This document shows positions 48,280-57,642 of a stretch of 64,000 nt of DNA, piece after piece. Origin of the DNA: Farysia itapuensis. Its lineage: Eukaryota > Basidiomycota > Ustilaginomycetes > Ustilaginales > Ustilaginaceae. The first letter of the stretch is position 1. The number at the start of each line of letters is the position of its first letter. Location: assembly GCA_023212645.1 (NCBI GenBank), contig JALBYC010000021.1:118520-182519 (forward strand). The letters run 5' to 3'. The position numbers and the translations under genes are program-made. Below the pieces are notes generated by a model. That model saw only the letters and a program-made list of their open reading frames with translations. It had not been told where the DNA came from and made no database searches.

Positions 48280-50472
48280 ATGAAGATCCAAACTTCCTTC
48301 TTGACCCTTTTGGTCTTGGTGTCGGTTGCCATTTCGGTTTCTGACGCCAGATCCGACTCTATGTGGAAGCGACCCGCTCGTCTTGCTCGTCGATCTGCCT
48401 ACGATTCAACCAGTAATCCCGATGCTGACGTTGGGTCTCCGATCGTCAATGGCGCTGGCGCTGGCGCCAGCACGGACAAGCCAGAGGCCTACTCCAATCC
48501 TTCAAACACTGATGCAAATGCTCCTGGATCTGCCAGCGGTCACAGTCAGCCAGCCGCTGGTAGCACTGACGTAGCAGCTTCTGGCTACGGCAGTGGCTCC
48601 TCTGATCAGAGTAAGGGCTCTCAGCAAGGCCAGACCCAGCCTCAGGACCAGAGTCAGACCCAGCCCCAGGGCCAGAGCCAGACTCAGCCTCAGGACCAGA
48701 GCCAGACTCAGCCTCAGGACCAGAGTCAGACCCAGCCCCAGAGCCAGAGCCAGACCCAGCCCCAGGACCAGAGTCAGACCCAGCCCCAGGACCAGAGTCA
48801 GACCCAGCCCCAGGACCAGAGCCAGACCCAGCCTCAGGACCAGAGCCAGCCTCAGGACCAGAGCCAGCCTCAGGACCAGAGTCAGACCCAGCCCCAGGGC
48901 CAGAGCCAGACTCAGCCTCAGGACCAGAGTCAGACCCAGCCCCAGGACCAGAGCCAGACCCAGCCTCAGCAGGATCAGACCAACGCTGCTGATGCTAACG
49001 CTCAGCGAGACGCTCTGAAGCAACAGCAACAGGCTCAACAGCAGCAGCAGGCTGACCAGCAGAAACAACAGGCTGACCAGCAGAGGCAGCAAGAAGAGCA
49101 GCAAAAGCAACAGCAGAAAGAGCAGGAGCAACAGCAGAAAGAGCAGGAGCGACAGCAGAAGGAGCAGGAGAAGCAGCAGAAAGAGCAGCAGAAGCAGCAA
49201 GAGGAGCAGCAGAAGCAGCAACAAAAGCAACAGGAGGAGCAGCAGAAGCAGCAACAAAAGCAGCTGGAGGAGCAGCAGAAGCAGCAACAAAAGCAACAGG
49301 AGGAGCAGCAGAAGCAGCAACAAAAGCAACAGGAGGAGCAGCAGAAGCAGCAACAAAAGCAGCAGCAGCAGCAGCAGCCGCAGCAGAATGCTGATGCAGC
49401 CAAGTCAGTTGAGGACTGCCCAAGATTCCCCAAGAAGACGGGTGGTGACATGGACTGGGCTCCTTGCTTCGCAAAGACTGCCGATCGCAAGGACATCTGC
49501 TCTGCTATGAAGCAGCTTGGCGTTGATACCGACAAAGTTGGGTGCACGGAGGATGAGTGTTCGCAAGACGCCAAAGATTTCTCCGACCATGCTTGCGACC
49601 AGAAGAAGCAGTGCGACTTTGGCTGGCAGAACGACTGTGCCTTCTACCTCAACATGGGCTTCAGCAACATTTCGCAGTTCGGTTGTGGTGCCAATGGAAC
49701 TCCTGCTGGTCCTGATGGCACGAGCTCTGCTCAGAGTGGCAAAGCTCCGTCCACGACTGGTAGTGATGACGACTGCGATCAGAACAACGGTGGGACTTCT
49801 GGACAGTCCAACCAAAGCTCGAGCCAGCCCAACCCGTACTGGTCTGGCCAGCCGGATCAGTCGTCCAGCTCGGGTCAGCCTGATCAGTCATCCAGCTCTG
49901 GACAGCCCAACTCTTACTGGTCCGGAAACCGGTCCACCCAATCCGGCCAGGACTCGAACCAGCCTGCCAGTCAGCCCGATCAGTCTTCGAACCAGCCCGC
50001 CAGTCAGCCCGATCAGTCTTCGAAGCAGCCCACCAGTCAGCCCGATCAGTCTTCGAACCAGCCCGCCGGTCAGCCCGACCAGTCTTCGGGCAAGCAAGCG
50101 TACGGAGATGCTTCCGCTTACGGCAGCGGCAATGCTGACGCCAACGGACAGCAGCCTCAGCCAGACGGTGGAGCTAATGGACAAGGCAACGTTGATGGCA
50201 ACGGTGGATCTGGCCCATCTGACAACGGTTCTACCTCTGACGCTTCTGGGAAGCCTGTTGATGACTGTACCAAGACCCAGGACCAAGATCCGATCCTGCT
50301 GCCTCAGACCGCGAACCCCAAGCCCAACGGCAGTGGTGACGCTGGCTCTGCTTCTAGCTCAGCTGACGACAAGAACTCGCAATCGTACAGTGGCAGTACC
50401 TCTACCCAGTCGGATGCCGGTACTCCTCAGGTGTCCAACCAGGATGATGCCACTGTCCCTGCTTCGAACTAG
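48280..50472 (+). CDS. Large repetitive secreted protein with cysteine domain
   Basis: 730 residues, no family recognised. Residues 1-23 are a signal peptide (MKIQTSFLTLLVLVSVAISV, cleavage after SDA). Dibasic Lys-Arg (30-31) and Arg-Arg (37-38) follow, so Kex2 trimming is plausible. A QTQPQDQS repeat block spans residues ~118-232: twelve full 8-residue units and two 6-residue variants. A Lys/Gln/Glu-rich region (~247-375) ends in five EEQQKQQQKQQ units and a poly-Gln run. A compact domain at 380-469 has nine cysteines (from EDCPRFPKKTGGDMDWAPCF to SQFGCG). Then come PDQSSNQPASQ repeats, a Gly/Asn-rich region and a Ser-rich tail with two more cysteines. No GPI signal or transmembrane helix is seen at the C-terminus. 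It could be a wall protein, adhesin-like protein or effector. Codon use is CAG-heavy through the repeats. The ATG at 48280 is the only sensible start. Confidence 0.85.
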   Translation: MKIQTSFLTLLVLVSVAISVSDARSDSMWKRPARLARRSAYDSTSNPDADVGSPIVNGAGAGASTDKPEAYSNPSNTDANAPGSASGHSQPAAGSTDVAASGYGSGSSDQSKGSQQGQTQPQDQSQTQPQGQSQTQPQDQSQTQPQDQSQTQPQSQSQTQPQDQSQTQPQDQSQTQPQDQSQTQPQDQSQPQDQSQPQDQSQTQPQGQSQTQPQDQSQTQPQDQSQTQPQQDQTNAADANAQRDALKQQQQAQQQQQADQQKQQADQQRQQEEQQKQQQKEQEQQQKEQERQQKEQEKQQKEQQKQQEEQQKQQQKQQEEQQKQQQKQLEEQQKQQQKQQEEQQKQQQKQQEEQQKQQQKQQQQQQPQQNADAAKSVEDCPRFPKKTGGDMDWAPCFAKTADRKDICSAMKQLGVDTDKVGCTEDECSQDAKDFSDHACDQKKQCDFGWQNDCAFYLNMGFSNISQFGCGANGTPAGPDGTSSAQSGKAPSTTGSDDDCDQNNGGTSGQSNQSSSQPNPYWSGQPDQSSSSGQPDQSSSSGQPNSYWSGNRSTQSGQDSNQPASQPDQSSNQPASQPDQSSKQPTSQPDQSSNQPAGQPDQSSGKQAYGDASAYGSGNADANGQQPQPDGGANGQGNVDGNGGSGPSDNGSTSDASGKPVDDCTKTQDQDPILLPQTANPKPNGSGDAGSASSSADDKNSQSYSGSTSTQSDAGTPQVSNQDDATVPASN
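48631..48978 (+). repeat. 24-bp tandem repeat block encoding QTQPQDQS
   Basis: Twelve 24-bp units and two 18-bp units (the latter lack the Gln-Thr codons), then a partial unit from 48955. Copies differ mostly at silent positions, so the array probably expands and contracts in frame. Confidence 0.9.
49201..49365 (+). repeat. 33-bp tandem repeat, five units, encoding EEQQKQQQKQQ
   Basis: Unit starts are 49201, 49234, 49267, 49300 and 49333. Copies are nearly identical (one unit ends in Leu). A poly-Gln CAG run follows immediately. Confidence 0.9.
49954..50088 (+). repeat. 33-bp tandem repeat encoding SNQPASQPDQS
   Basis: About four units of 33 bp with small substitutions (Asn/Lys, Ala/Thr, Ser/Gly). 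It has the same unit length as the 49201-49365 array but an unrelated sequence. Confidence 0.8.
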
Positions 50473-50941
50473 GTTGTTGCGATATCGTTGTCTCGTGCTT
50501 TCTCGGTCTTCTTTCAAACCATCACCTCTTCTCGTCTCTCAGTTTCTTCGCTACAGTCTTTCACCCTGCTCGCGTTCTCTCAAGTGATCTATCCTAGATA
50601 CCAAGTGGTCTGTCCTAGATATCTGTCTGAATGCCGATCAATTTCTTCCTCCTCGCTTGCATCGTGATATCGTGCACTCTCGTGAAAATCAATAGCACAA
50701 CTGCACCTGTCAACCCATCTGGCCCTTTCGTGGTTTGCGTGTTCAAGAGTGCCCGGTTTCGATGTGAAAATATTCCATAGCGCGGATTATCCACAGCGCG
50801 TTCTCGCCCCGGAAGCCGGAGGCCGCATGGCCGGATCACCCGATAAAGCTGGCGGCCGGTAGGGAATCTACATCCTTAGTTGTAAGTGCTTACTCTTCAA
50901 ACACGCAACCACGCAGCTCGAGTGGACTCTCTGCTTCAAAA
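50473..50941. other. Intergenic, secreted-protein 3' end and HSD10-like promoter
   Basis: A C/T-rich stretch follows the stop. A GC-rich block rich in CCGG lies at 50800-50865. Two CACGCA copies 8 bp apart (50902 and 50910) precede the ATG. No gene was seen. Confidence 0.5.
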
Positions 50942-51813
50942 ATGCAGATCAAGGATCACATATTCTACGTCACAGGCGGAGCTTCTGGACTCGGTGCTGC
51001 TACAGCTGTCCATTTGCACGGCCTTGGCGCCTATGTTGCCATCATGGATCTGAATCTTGCACTGGGCACGGAGCTTGCCGAAAAGCTCAACGCTGATGGA
51101 CGCAAGAGGGCAGCAGCGTTCGAGGTGGATGTCTGCGAGGAAGACGCTGTATCCGAAGCGATACGTGGGGCAGATAAGACGTGGCCTGACGTAAAAGTAG
51201 GCGGCTGCATCAATTGCGGTGGAGTCGGTATGGCCGGCAAGATTATCAATGCCGATGGAGAACCATTCGACCTCGAGACATTTCGCAAGGTGGTAGACAT
51301 CAATCTGATCGGCACTTTCAATGTGTCTAGGCTTACAGCAGCCCGTCTGGTCAGGGATGTCGAGCGTCCGGTACCGAAGCCGACAAGCAGCACAGTGGAT
51401 TTGGGTGTCATCATCAATACCGCTTCGGCAGCTGCGCTAGAAGGCCAAGCAGGTCAGTGTTCCTATGCCGCCTCGAAAGGTGGCGTGCTCTCTCTCACTC
51501 TCCCAATGGCTCGAGATCTTGCATGGTTTGGTATACGAGCAATGACTCTGGCTCCCGCTTTGTTCGAAACACCCATGATGGAGAGGCTGCCAGATCGTCA
51601 GCGAAACGCCATCCTACGCATGTCCGAGTTTCCGGTCCGCTTCGGCAAGCCGGATGAGTTCGCTACCGCAGTGCAGGCCTGCATCGAAAACAGCATGCTG
51701 GTAAGTCAACGCGACAGCTCTTTCATGGTGGAGCACTAACCGAACCTTGTTTCAAACTACAGAATGGCTCATATATCCGCCTGGACGGAGCCACTCGTCT
51801 TGGCAAGCTCTAG
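50942..51813 (+). CDS. Short-chain dehydrogenase, HSD10 / 3-hydroxyacyl-CoA dehydrogenase type II-like, two exons
   Basis: 269 residues. Exon 1 is 50942-51700; the intron is 51701-51762 (62 nt, GTAAGT...ACAG with a CTAAC branch site) and exon 2 is 51763-51813. The Rossmann motif TGGASGLG is at 11-18, with Asp36 after the second strand favouring NAD(H). The catalytic triad is Ser162, Tyr175, Lys179 (NTASAAALEGQAGQCSYAAS then K). The end MLNGSYIRLDGATRLGKL is the HSD10 family tail and appears only after splicing. The family oxidises 2-methyl-3-hydroxyacyl-CoA and other 3-hydroxyacyl-CoAs in isoleucine and fatty-acid breakdown. The animal enzyme is mitochondrial, but no presequence is visible here and the C-terminus is Gly-Lys-Leu, a PTS1-like tripeptide, so peroxisomal location is possible. 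Confidence 0.92.
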
Positions 51814-51965
51814 ATACACGCACTATTGCTCTCACCTCAAGTGCAAGCACGAAGCACGTTTATGTCTTTCCGACTTAATGCAAACCAGATCAAGGGTTAC
51901 CGAGCCAGATACAGCAGTGATTATATTCTTGCAGTCCTCGAGTACAGTGCACAGCGACGCGCGGT

Positions 51966-53357
51966 CTAGTCATCGTCGAATTTGATGCTGTGAGAGCCGT
52001 ACACGTCGATGGTGCCACCGCGGTAGGAACCACGTTTCTTCTTATTTTTCTCCTTGGTGAAGTTCTTGCCGCGAGTTACGATGAGATCTTGTGAAGCTTT
52101 GGCACCATATTCATTTCCTGCGCCGCTTTTGCCAGCGTACGACATATCTTTCATGCCTTCGTGCAAGTACACAATTTTGTCCACTTTGACACGCTGGAAA
52201 GGAGTGTTCGAGTTCTTCTTTCCAGCCGCTTTCTCGATCGAGGCTTTGGACGGGATTGAAGATGTGTCTTGGACGGCTTGCTCCATCGCAGCTGGCGTCA
52301 ACTTGCTGTCCGAAACTTCTGAAGTTACCACGATAGCGGTAGTGCTTGGTTCCGACGTTTTTCGCCGCTTCGCAGGTGGCTTTGCCGATTCGGACGAACT
52401 TGAACTTGGTTCAGAGTCGGAGCTGTCATCCTCGTCGGAAGAAGACTCCGGACTTGAGTCTGATTCGCTGGAATCTGAGCTTGAATCTTCATCATCATCC
52501 TCATCATCATCGTCGTCGTCGTCGTCACTGTCCGGGGGAACTGTCTCTGTGTCCGATTTTGAACTAGAATCAGAGTCAGATTCCGAGCTCGAGTCGGATC
52601 CTGAGTCTGGCGATTCCTGCGTTTGAGTACGAGTTTTCGGCGGTGAGATAACTAGCTCGACAGAATCAACGCCGTCGTTATCACTGTCACCATCATTGTC
52701 ACTGTCACTGTCACTGTCACTGTCACTGCCGCTATCGCTGCTACTGTCGCTAGAACTGGAGTCGGAATCCGAGTCAGAGACGGAGCTGGAGCGTTTTCTC
52801 TTGCTGTTTGTCGTAGTGTGGGCAGAGATGGTGGATAACCCCTTACTGCTGAGTTGGGCTTCAGTTTCAGCCGGAGAATCAGACTTGATAGTAGACGAGG
52901 TAGCCGCTTCAGAGTTCAAGTCCGAGTCCGATTCCGAGTCCGAGTCCGAGCTCGATTCAGAACTTGAAGACGAGCTCGACGAAGAATCGCTACTGGCCAG
53001 TGAGGTAGCTATTGTTGCAACTGCGGTTTCCAAGGCCTCGACTTCACTGTCAGAGCTGGATTCCGAATCGGAGCTTGAGCTCGAGCTCGAACTGCTTTCA
53101 TCGGACGAGTCCTCCTCCATCGGCTCGAGCAGCCCAGGCCAGGAGTCACGTGGTGCTTGGCGTACGTGATTTATCAATGCTGAGGCGAGGGCCGGCGGTG
53201 GCCGCGTTGGCGAAGCAGCCGAAGGCACCCTTGTGGCGAGTGCTTCAGCAGCTGAAGGCGCATGCTCGGCCAAAAAAGCGTGAACGATTCGAAACGTGTC
53301 CTCGAGCGCAGGATCTGCAGGCGCCGTGCCTGCCTTTAGCGGAGATGTCTTGGCCAT
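51966..53357 (-). CDS. SRP40: SRP40/NOLC1-like nucleolar phosphoprotein
   Basis: 463 residues. Srp40/Nopp140 proteins are nucleolar chaperones for snoRNPs and pol I. The N-terminus has a LisH-like helix (TFRIVHAFLAEHAPSAAEAL). The long centre is Ser/Asp/Glu runs, expected to be heavily phosphorylated by CK2. The C-terminal SRP40 domain is unmistakable: NTPFQRVKVDKIVYLHEGMK, SYAGKSGAGNEYGAKASQDL, and a Gly-Arg tail ending in KFDDD. The start at 53357 (MAKTSPLKAG) was preferred because it sits just before the LisH helix; an in-frame ATG at 53420 would add 21 residues that resemble leader sequence ending in an intron-like CAG. Converges on the HSD10-like gene. Confidence 0.88.
   Translation of the reverse strand: MAKTSPLKAGTAPADPALEDTFRIVHAFLAEHAPSAAEALATRVPSAASPTRPPPALASALINHVRQAPRDSWPGLLEPMEEDSSDESSSSSSSSSDSESSSDSEVEALETAVATIATSLASSDSSSSSSSSSESSSDSDSESDSDLNSEAATSSTIKSDSPAETEAQLSSKGLSTISAHTTTNSKRKRSSSVSDSDSDSSSSDSSSDSGSDSDSDSDSDNDGDSDNDGVDSVELVISPPKTRTQTQESPDSGSDSSSESDSDSSSKSDTETVPPDSDDDDDDDDEDDDEDSSSDSSESDSSPESSSDEDDSSDSEPSSSSSESAKPPAKRRKTSEPSTTAIVVTSEVSDSKLTPAAMEQAVQDTSSIPSKASIEKAAGKKNSNTPFQRVKVDKIVYLHEGMKDMSYAGKSGAGNEYGAKASQDLIVTRGKNFTKEKNKKKRGSYRGGTIDVYGSHSIKFDDD
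52698..52727. repeat. Hexanucleotide microsatellite (TGTCAC)5 within the SRP40-like gene
   Basis: Five perfect copies encoding Ser-Asp pairs on the minus strand. The in-frame period means slippage changes tract length without frameshift. Confidence 0.85.
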
Positions 53358-53552
53358 TCTGTCCTTCGAGCAGAATACCGGTGAGATGGAAGATGGAAAA
53401 CCACTTCTTATCACATGCATGCGTGAGGTCGAGTAAAAAATTCAGACTCACAAAACCTGATATGTGTCATGCTTACGTACCTTAGCTGTCACTAACTCGG
53501 ACCTTCCTTCCTCTTGTCAGTTTCGCATCACACCACATGGTGACTGGACATC

Positions 53553-54114
53553 ATGTCAACCCTATCAGCTAGCGGCGAAGCTCCGCTGTCGGCTGTGACA
53601 TCTTCGACGCTTGGCTCCTCTCCGAGGCGCATAAAGCATCGCGAAGGTCAGATAGAGTCGGCGTACGAATTACAGCGTGTACGTTTCATGGCGGTATGAC
53701 TCCAGGCTCTCCAGGTGTACTGACCATTTCGATTGATGTCAACAGAATGCAGCAATCAAAGGCGCGTTCTTTTACGGATTTCTCGGAGCATCGTCGTGCT
53801 TCATGGCGCACCATCTGTTCCCTGGCTTCCGCAGACAGACTCTTGCGCTCAAAGGTTTCATCACTTCAGGCTTCGTCATATTTGGGTTTGTCGTCGGCGC
53901 AGACACCGTCCTTCTCAGCCACGAAAGCCAGCAAAGATCAGAGGAGAACATGGTCCGAACTCGAGCTAGGGCCGAACTGGGCAAGAGGGGCATCGTGGCC
54001 AGCGAGAAAGAGATCGAACGATGGAAAGACGAATACATTCAACAAAAGCTCGAAGAGCGCAGGCGCAGAAGGGAAGGCTTACTCACTCAGAACACTCCCA
54101 GCGCAATAGATTGA
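53553..54114 (+). CDS. RCF2/HIG1-like mitochondrial inner-membrane protein, two exons
   Basis: 164 residues. Exon 1 is 53553-53678 (MSTLSASGEAPLSAVTSSTL to ESAYELQR), the intron is 53679-53745 (67 nt, GTACGT...ACAG) and exon 2 is 53746-54114. The joined frame NAAIKGAFFYGFLGASSCFM has two hydrophobic helices (the second is FITSGFVIFGFVVGADTVLL) followed by a charged helix of Arg/Glu residues. The pattern, a glycine-rich helix, a basic loop with a PGFRR motif and a second helix, is like the N-terminal part of respiratory supercomplex factor Rcf2 and HIG1 proteins. I am fairly sure of the gene and less sure of the function. An upstream ATG at 53536 opens an 11-codon frame that overlaps the start. 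Only 30 bases separate its stop from the POP1 stop. Confidence 0.75.
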
Positions 54115-54144
54115 TCTGGTATCACCTAGGAGGCTTGCTGAATT

Positions 54145-57100
54145 CTACAAGGGTATAAAGTCCGCTGTGACGGCTCGCAGAACGTCCGTTCCGGGCTCCC
54201 TCATCAGCAACAGATTTGTGGTTGTAACTTGGTTTCTGGGGGCACGTCCTGCGCAGGTGCGCTCAAGCTGTGCGTCAAGCTTGTCTTGCCGGCTCAAAAC
54301 CTCTTTCCAGGCTCGCAAGGTGATTGCGCCGATGCCGAAGCCTCGCCCGTTTCCAAGCGAGTAATCACCGTCCAGGACCAGCCCGATAGTGTGATTCCAA
54401 TCAGCGCTGAGGTCGTGGAGCGTTTCAGGATCTGGTGCAGTCTCGAGGTACTGGCTCCAGACGTCGGAAGTCACCAGATGCTTCCGCTTTGCAAGCTGGG
54501 TGTCAAATGCGCCAGGAGCACTTGCCGATGCGCTCTTGCCCAGCTGCATGATATCCAATCGACGTTCCACCAGACCCTTGAGATGCTTTTTGTCCATCTT
54601 GACGCTGCTTTGGCGATTGGCAACGAGCGCTGGGTGGTGGGCCGAGTCCAAGTGTGTCACCCAGCTGACGTGGTCTGCGTACACGGGCGCCATCATTAGA
54701 CTGCTTTGGGGTGTAATCGTACCCTTGCGCACTGCTGTCAGCTTGAGAGGCACCAGCGCCGAGGCGATGGAAGAAGCTGCCAGCGAGACTTCCACTAAAG
54801 AGATTGCTTGACTATCGCGAACCGTATTGGACACGAGCCATGTCTGCTCAATTGGATGAGAGTTTGCGTCCCTAGAGGGACCGTACAGTGCTTGCGAGTT
54901 GTGGACAACCCATTCGAATGCTCCAGGGCCCCCGAAGGGGAAAGGTCGCGCAACTCCCGTGCGATCTTTGGACAGCAATGCACGTTGTTGCTGTGATTGT
55001 TGGTGATCCTGCTCTTGTACACGCTTCCAGTCGGATGAGCTTGGCCACTTGTATTCCGTTCTCTTGCCTTTCGGCCTCTTGGCCCAGACTTCGATGCGGG
55101 CCAAAACCGCTTCCTTGTCCATCCGTGCGAAAGCCGAGGTCCCCGGCCAACTGTAGGGATAATTGAGCATGTCTGGGTGAGCTGCTTTGTCAACAGATCG
55201 AGCCCCCGCTAAAGCTGATAACTCAAGCTTCTGGTGTCGCAGTTGATGCTGACCAATGACTCGTGCTCCGGATGCGGCTCCTGAGTGATGCGTGGCGATC
55301 AGCGACATGAAGAACGCAAGGCCCCAGCCACGAGGAACGATCAGCGTGAAAGCGTCGACAGACAACTTTTCAATGAGTCTTTGCTTGATCAAGACAACTG
55401 GGACCACGTCGTCTCTTGTATCGGGCTGGAGACGAGAACCAGGAATGAGGTTCTTAGCTCGCCGAGAATCAATCTCGCCTTTACTAAATTTTGGCCCATT
55501 GGCTCCTACCGAAAGCAGACGGCTATTGGCAACATCTGCCATATCCTCTTCAGCCCGTTCAGCGCATTGAGCAGATAATCTGTTCACTGGCTTGAGCCTT
55601 GGAGGATACGATAACCGCGGATCAAAGACTTCAACTGCTATCATGCTTGCGTCGGAACGCGGAAATTTTTCGTCGCCTTGGCCAGGTCCATTCAAGAGAA
55701 AATGATCTAACGAGGTCTGTGCTGCCTCTGTGTTGCTGTGCTTTGGCAGCTGGAGCAAGCTTCTCAGTAATGTAGGTCCCTTAGGCCCAACAATCTCAAA
55801 TAGGTTGTAGCCTTGCTTCCGTCGCAGCTCCGTCATTTCGTCGAGTTCGATTGCTGATGTGGCGTCTCCTTTAGCCTTTTGGTTTTCTTTCCTGTCTGTG
55901 GGATTCTTGGCTGAACCTGCGGCGTATGCATGTCCCTTTTTCTGCTTCTCCAGCTTTGACGTAGTGCGATCTTTCCCTCCCGCAGCGAGCCAGGGGTCGG
56001 GAGCTGATGAGAGCTGGTAAGCGTATGCTTGCGCCTCGGTCCGAGTAATGGCGCTCATGTCCAAGGCAACGTTCTTTTCCTCATCGGTGAGAACAAATCC
56101 AGCGAATTTGAGTGCACGTCGGACATACAAATCTCCGGCAGGATGTACAAAGATCAAGGCTTCATGACAACAGAATACAATGTCTTCATGCAGATGACGA
56201 AACAGACTTTTCTGAGGTAGGAGCACAATTTTCACTGGCGCCAAGGCAGCAGCACAAGGTGAGGGATCCTTAGTGATTGTGCTCCCTCGAGAAGATCTCT
56301 GAGCTTGATCTTGACTGCTTTCCAGTACGGTGTCAAAAACCAGCGTCGAAGGCAAGCTAGATGCAAATAGATCGGGGGCCCCAAAGCCGCCCCGAGTCAG
56401 CAAAGTCGTGACCTTGGATCGTAAATCATCATCGCCAAAAGTACCTTTGGACCCGAGGACACCGACACGAAAGATTGCGCGATAGCTGGCATCATGGACA
56501 GTGACGTACTCCATTGCGCTCCTCCAGCTTGCTTTGTGGCTTTTCATCATAGTTGTTTCGGGTAGGACAAACCCCCACCTGCCATGTTGCACGCCCTGTG
56601 CGTTCTCCTTGCCATTGCCTTTCTCGGCGGTCATTCTGAATCTCTTGGCGTGCCACAAATGTGTTTCGAGCCACCGCCGTTTTGGATGAGAGGCCCGGTG
56701 AGCAAGCTTTTGACGTCGCAGTGTAGCTCGTATCACTCCATGATCTCGCATGCGCTTACGTGTTTCCGATCTGGTACGAGCTTGTGTAGTGCTGCTCTTG
56801 AGCTCCGCGAGGGCTTTGCCTCTGAGACGAGATGGGAGACGCAGAAGATTGTGTGAGGCTGCACGACGTCTGGCATGCCGTGGTAGGAGCTGCCATGCTC
56901 GCGTAGTGGTTGCAGACCTAGCGGACTTGATGGAACGTAGGAAGCTTTGAATCTGAAACGCACGAGAAGAGATGACGGCTTCCACCTCCAAACTGCTCGG
57001 CAGAATCGTTGCGGAGCTCTGACCAGCTGAATTAGGACTGTCGATGGGCTTAACGGCTAATTGAACAGAGTTGACGGTGCCAGGAGGAGATAGGAGTGAG

Positions 57101-57216
57101 CTTTGCGCATGGATGTAGCGAGCACTATGCGCTCGCTCTTGCTTCCTCTTCTTCCAAGACTGTCCGTTCGCTGGATCGGCTTCTAGAGCTGATGCAGGTC
57201 TTTTTGACTGTGCCAT
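54145..57216 (-). CDS. POP1: POP1, large subunit of RNase P and RNase MRP
   Basis: 1,023 residues. Pop1 is the largest protein of RNase P (tRNA 5' processing) and RNase MRP (rRNA processing). The N-terminal POP1 domain shows RHARRRAASHNLLRLPSRLR, then LAHRASHPKRRWLETHLWHA with KRFRM, the family's RNA-binding signature. The central POPLD domain follows (VPRGWGLAFFMSLIATHHSG). The C-terminus has GDYSLGNGRGFGIGAITLRA, also conserved. First ATG in frame is 57216 (MAQSKRPASALE); the frame is open 44 codons further without ATG. There is no intron. Divergent with VPS74. Confidence 0.93.
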   Translation of the reverse strand: MAQSKRPASALEADPANGQSWKKRKQERAHSARYIHAQSSLLSPPGTVNSVQLAVKPIDSPNSAGQSSATILPSSLEVEAVISSRAFQIQSFLRSIKSARSATTTRAWQLLPRHARRRAASHNLLRLPSRLRGKALAELKSSTTQARTRSETRKRMRDHGVIRATLRRQKLAHRASHPKRRWLETHLWHAKRFRMTAEKGNGKENAQGVQHGRWGFVLPETTMMKSHKASWRSAMEYVTVHDASYRAIFRVGVLGSKGTFGDDDLRSKVTTLLTRGGFGAPDLFASSLPSTLVFDTVLESSQDQAQRSSRGSTITKDPSPCAAALAPVKIVLLPQKSLFRHLHEDIVFCCHEALIFVHPAGDLYVRRALKFAGFVLTDEEKNVALDMSAITRTEAQAYAYQLSSAPDPWLAAGGKDRTTSKLEKQKKGHAYAAGSAKNPTDRKENQKAKGDATSAIELDEMTELRRKQGYNLFEIVGPKGPTLLRSLLQLPKHSNTEAAQTSLDHFLLNGPGQGDEKFPRSDASMIAVEVFDPRLSYPPRLKPVNRLSAQCAERAEEDMADVANSRLLSVGANGPKFSKGEIDSRRAKNLIPGSRLQPDTRDDVVPVVLIKQRLIEKLSVDAFTLIVPRGWGLAFFMSLIATHHSGAASGARVIGQHQLRHQKLELSALAGARSVDKAAHPDMLNYPYSWPGTSAFARMDKEAVLARIEVWAKRPKGKRTEYKWPSSSDWKRVQEQDHQQSQQQRALLSKDRTGVARPFPFGGPGAFEWVVHNSQALYGPSRDANSHPIEQTWLVSNTVRDSQAISLVEVSLAASSIASALVPLKLTAVRKGTITPQSSLMMAPVYADHVSWVTHLDSAHHPALVANRQSSVKMDKKHLKGLVERRLDIMQLGKSASASAPGAFDTQLAKRKHLVTSDVWSQYLETAPDPETLHDLSADWNHTIGLVLDGDYSLGNGRGFGIGAITLRAWKEVLSRQDKLDAQLERTCAGRAPRNQVTTTNLLLMREPGTDVLRAVTADFIPL

Positions 57217-57642
57217 TCTCAGATGGCGAGCAGGTAGCTCACAAGAGCAGTACTCGCCGGCCCGCTCTTGCCAACCAGAACCTCGATGACTGCTTGAGCC
57301 TGAGTCCGGAATCTCGATGGTGTAGTCTTTAGAGGACAATCGTACCAAAATTTCCTTGAATTACTTGCATGTCCTTGTACCGTTGTACGTCCTTGCGCCT
57401 ATAGCGCCCGTATACACCTATACGTGTACGCCTAGCCCGCCTATGCCGCCTAGGCGCGAAACCTTCGATTGTTAGGCTGCTATGTCTCAGTCTTCCGTAC
57501 TCGGCCGATAAAGACACGCACAGAGCACAACAGCGAGAGGAACAACATCATCGACACCTCCCTTCAACTTGGCTTGCCTCTCCGTCGCTGATCAGAAGGA
57601 AGTCTCCATCGTTCGCTTTGGCGAGTCACAGCGACGATCACT
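57217..57642. promoter_or_regulatory. Divergent promoter, POP1 / VPS74
   Basis: 426 bases. It contains four CGCCTA copies (57396, 57429, 57438, 57447) with an ACACCTA variant at 57414, and GTCCTTG twice (57371, 57389). No gene was seen. Confidence 0.5.

Noticed and set aside
48502..49356. Minus-strand open frame of almost pure leucine, 284 codons
   Set aside because: It is the complement of CAG/CAA repeats of the secreted protein, has no ATG-led sensible start and reads as poly-Leu.
48631..49365. Regular repeats that might suggest a CRISPR-like array
   Set aside because: There are no unique spacers, the units are multiples of three and lie inside one open frame in a eukaryote. These are protein-coding tandem repeats.
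52054..53169. Plus-strand Ser/Glu-rich open frames opposite the SRP40-like gene
   Set aside because: They mirror the Ser/Asp repeats on the minus strand, while the minus strand carries the diagnostic SRP40 C-terminal domain.
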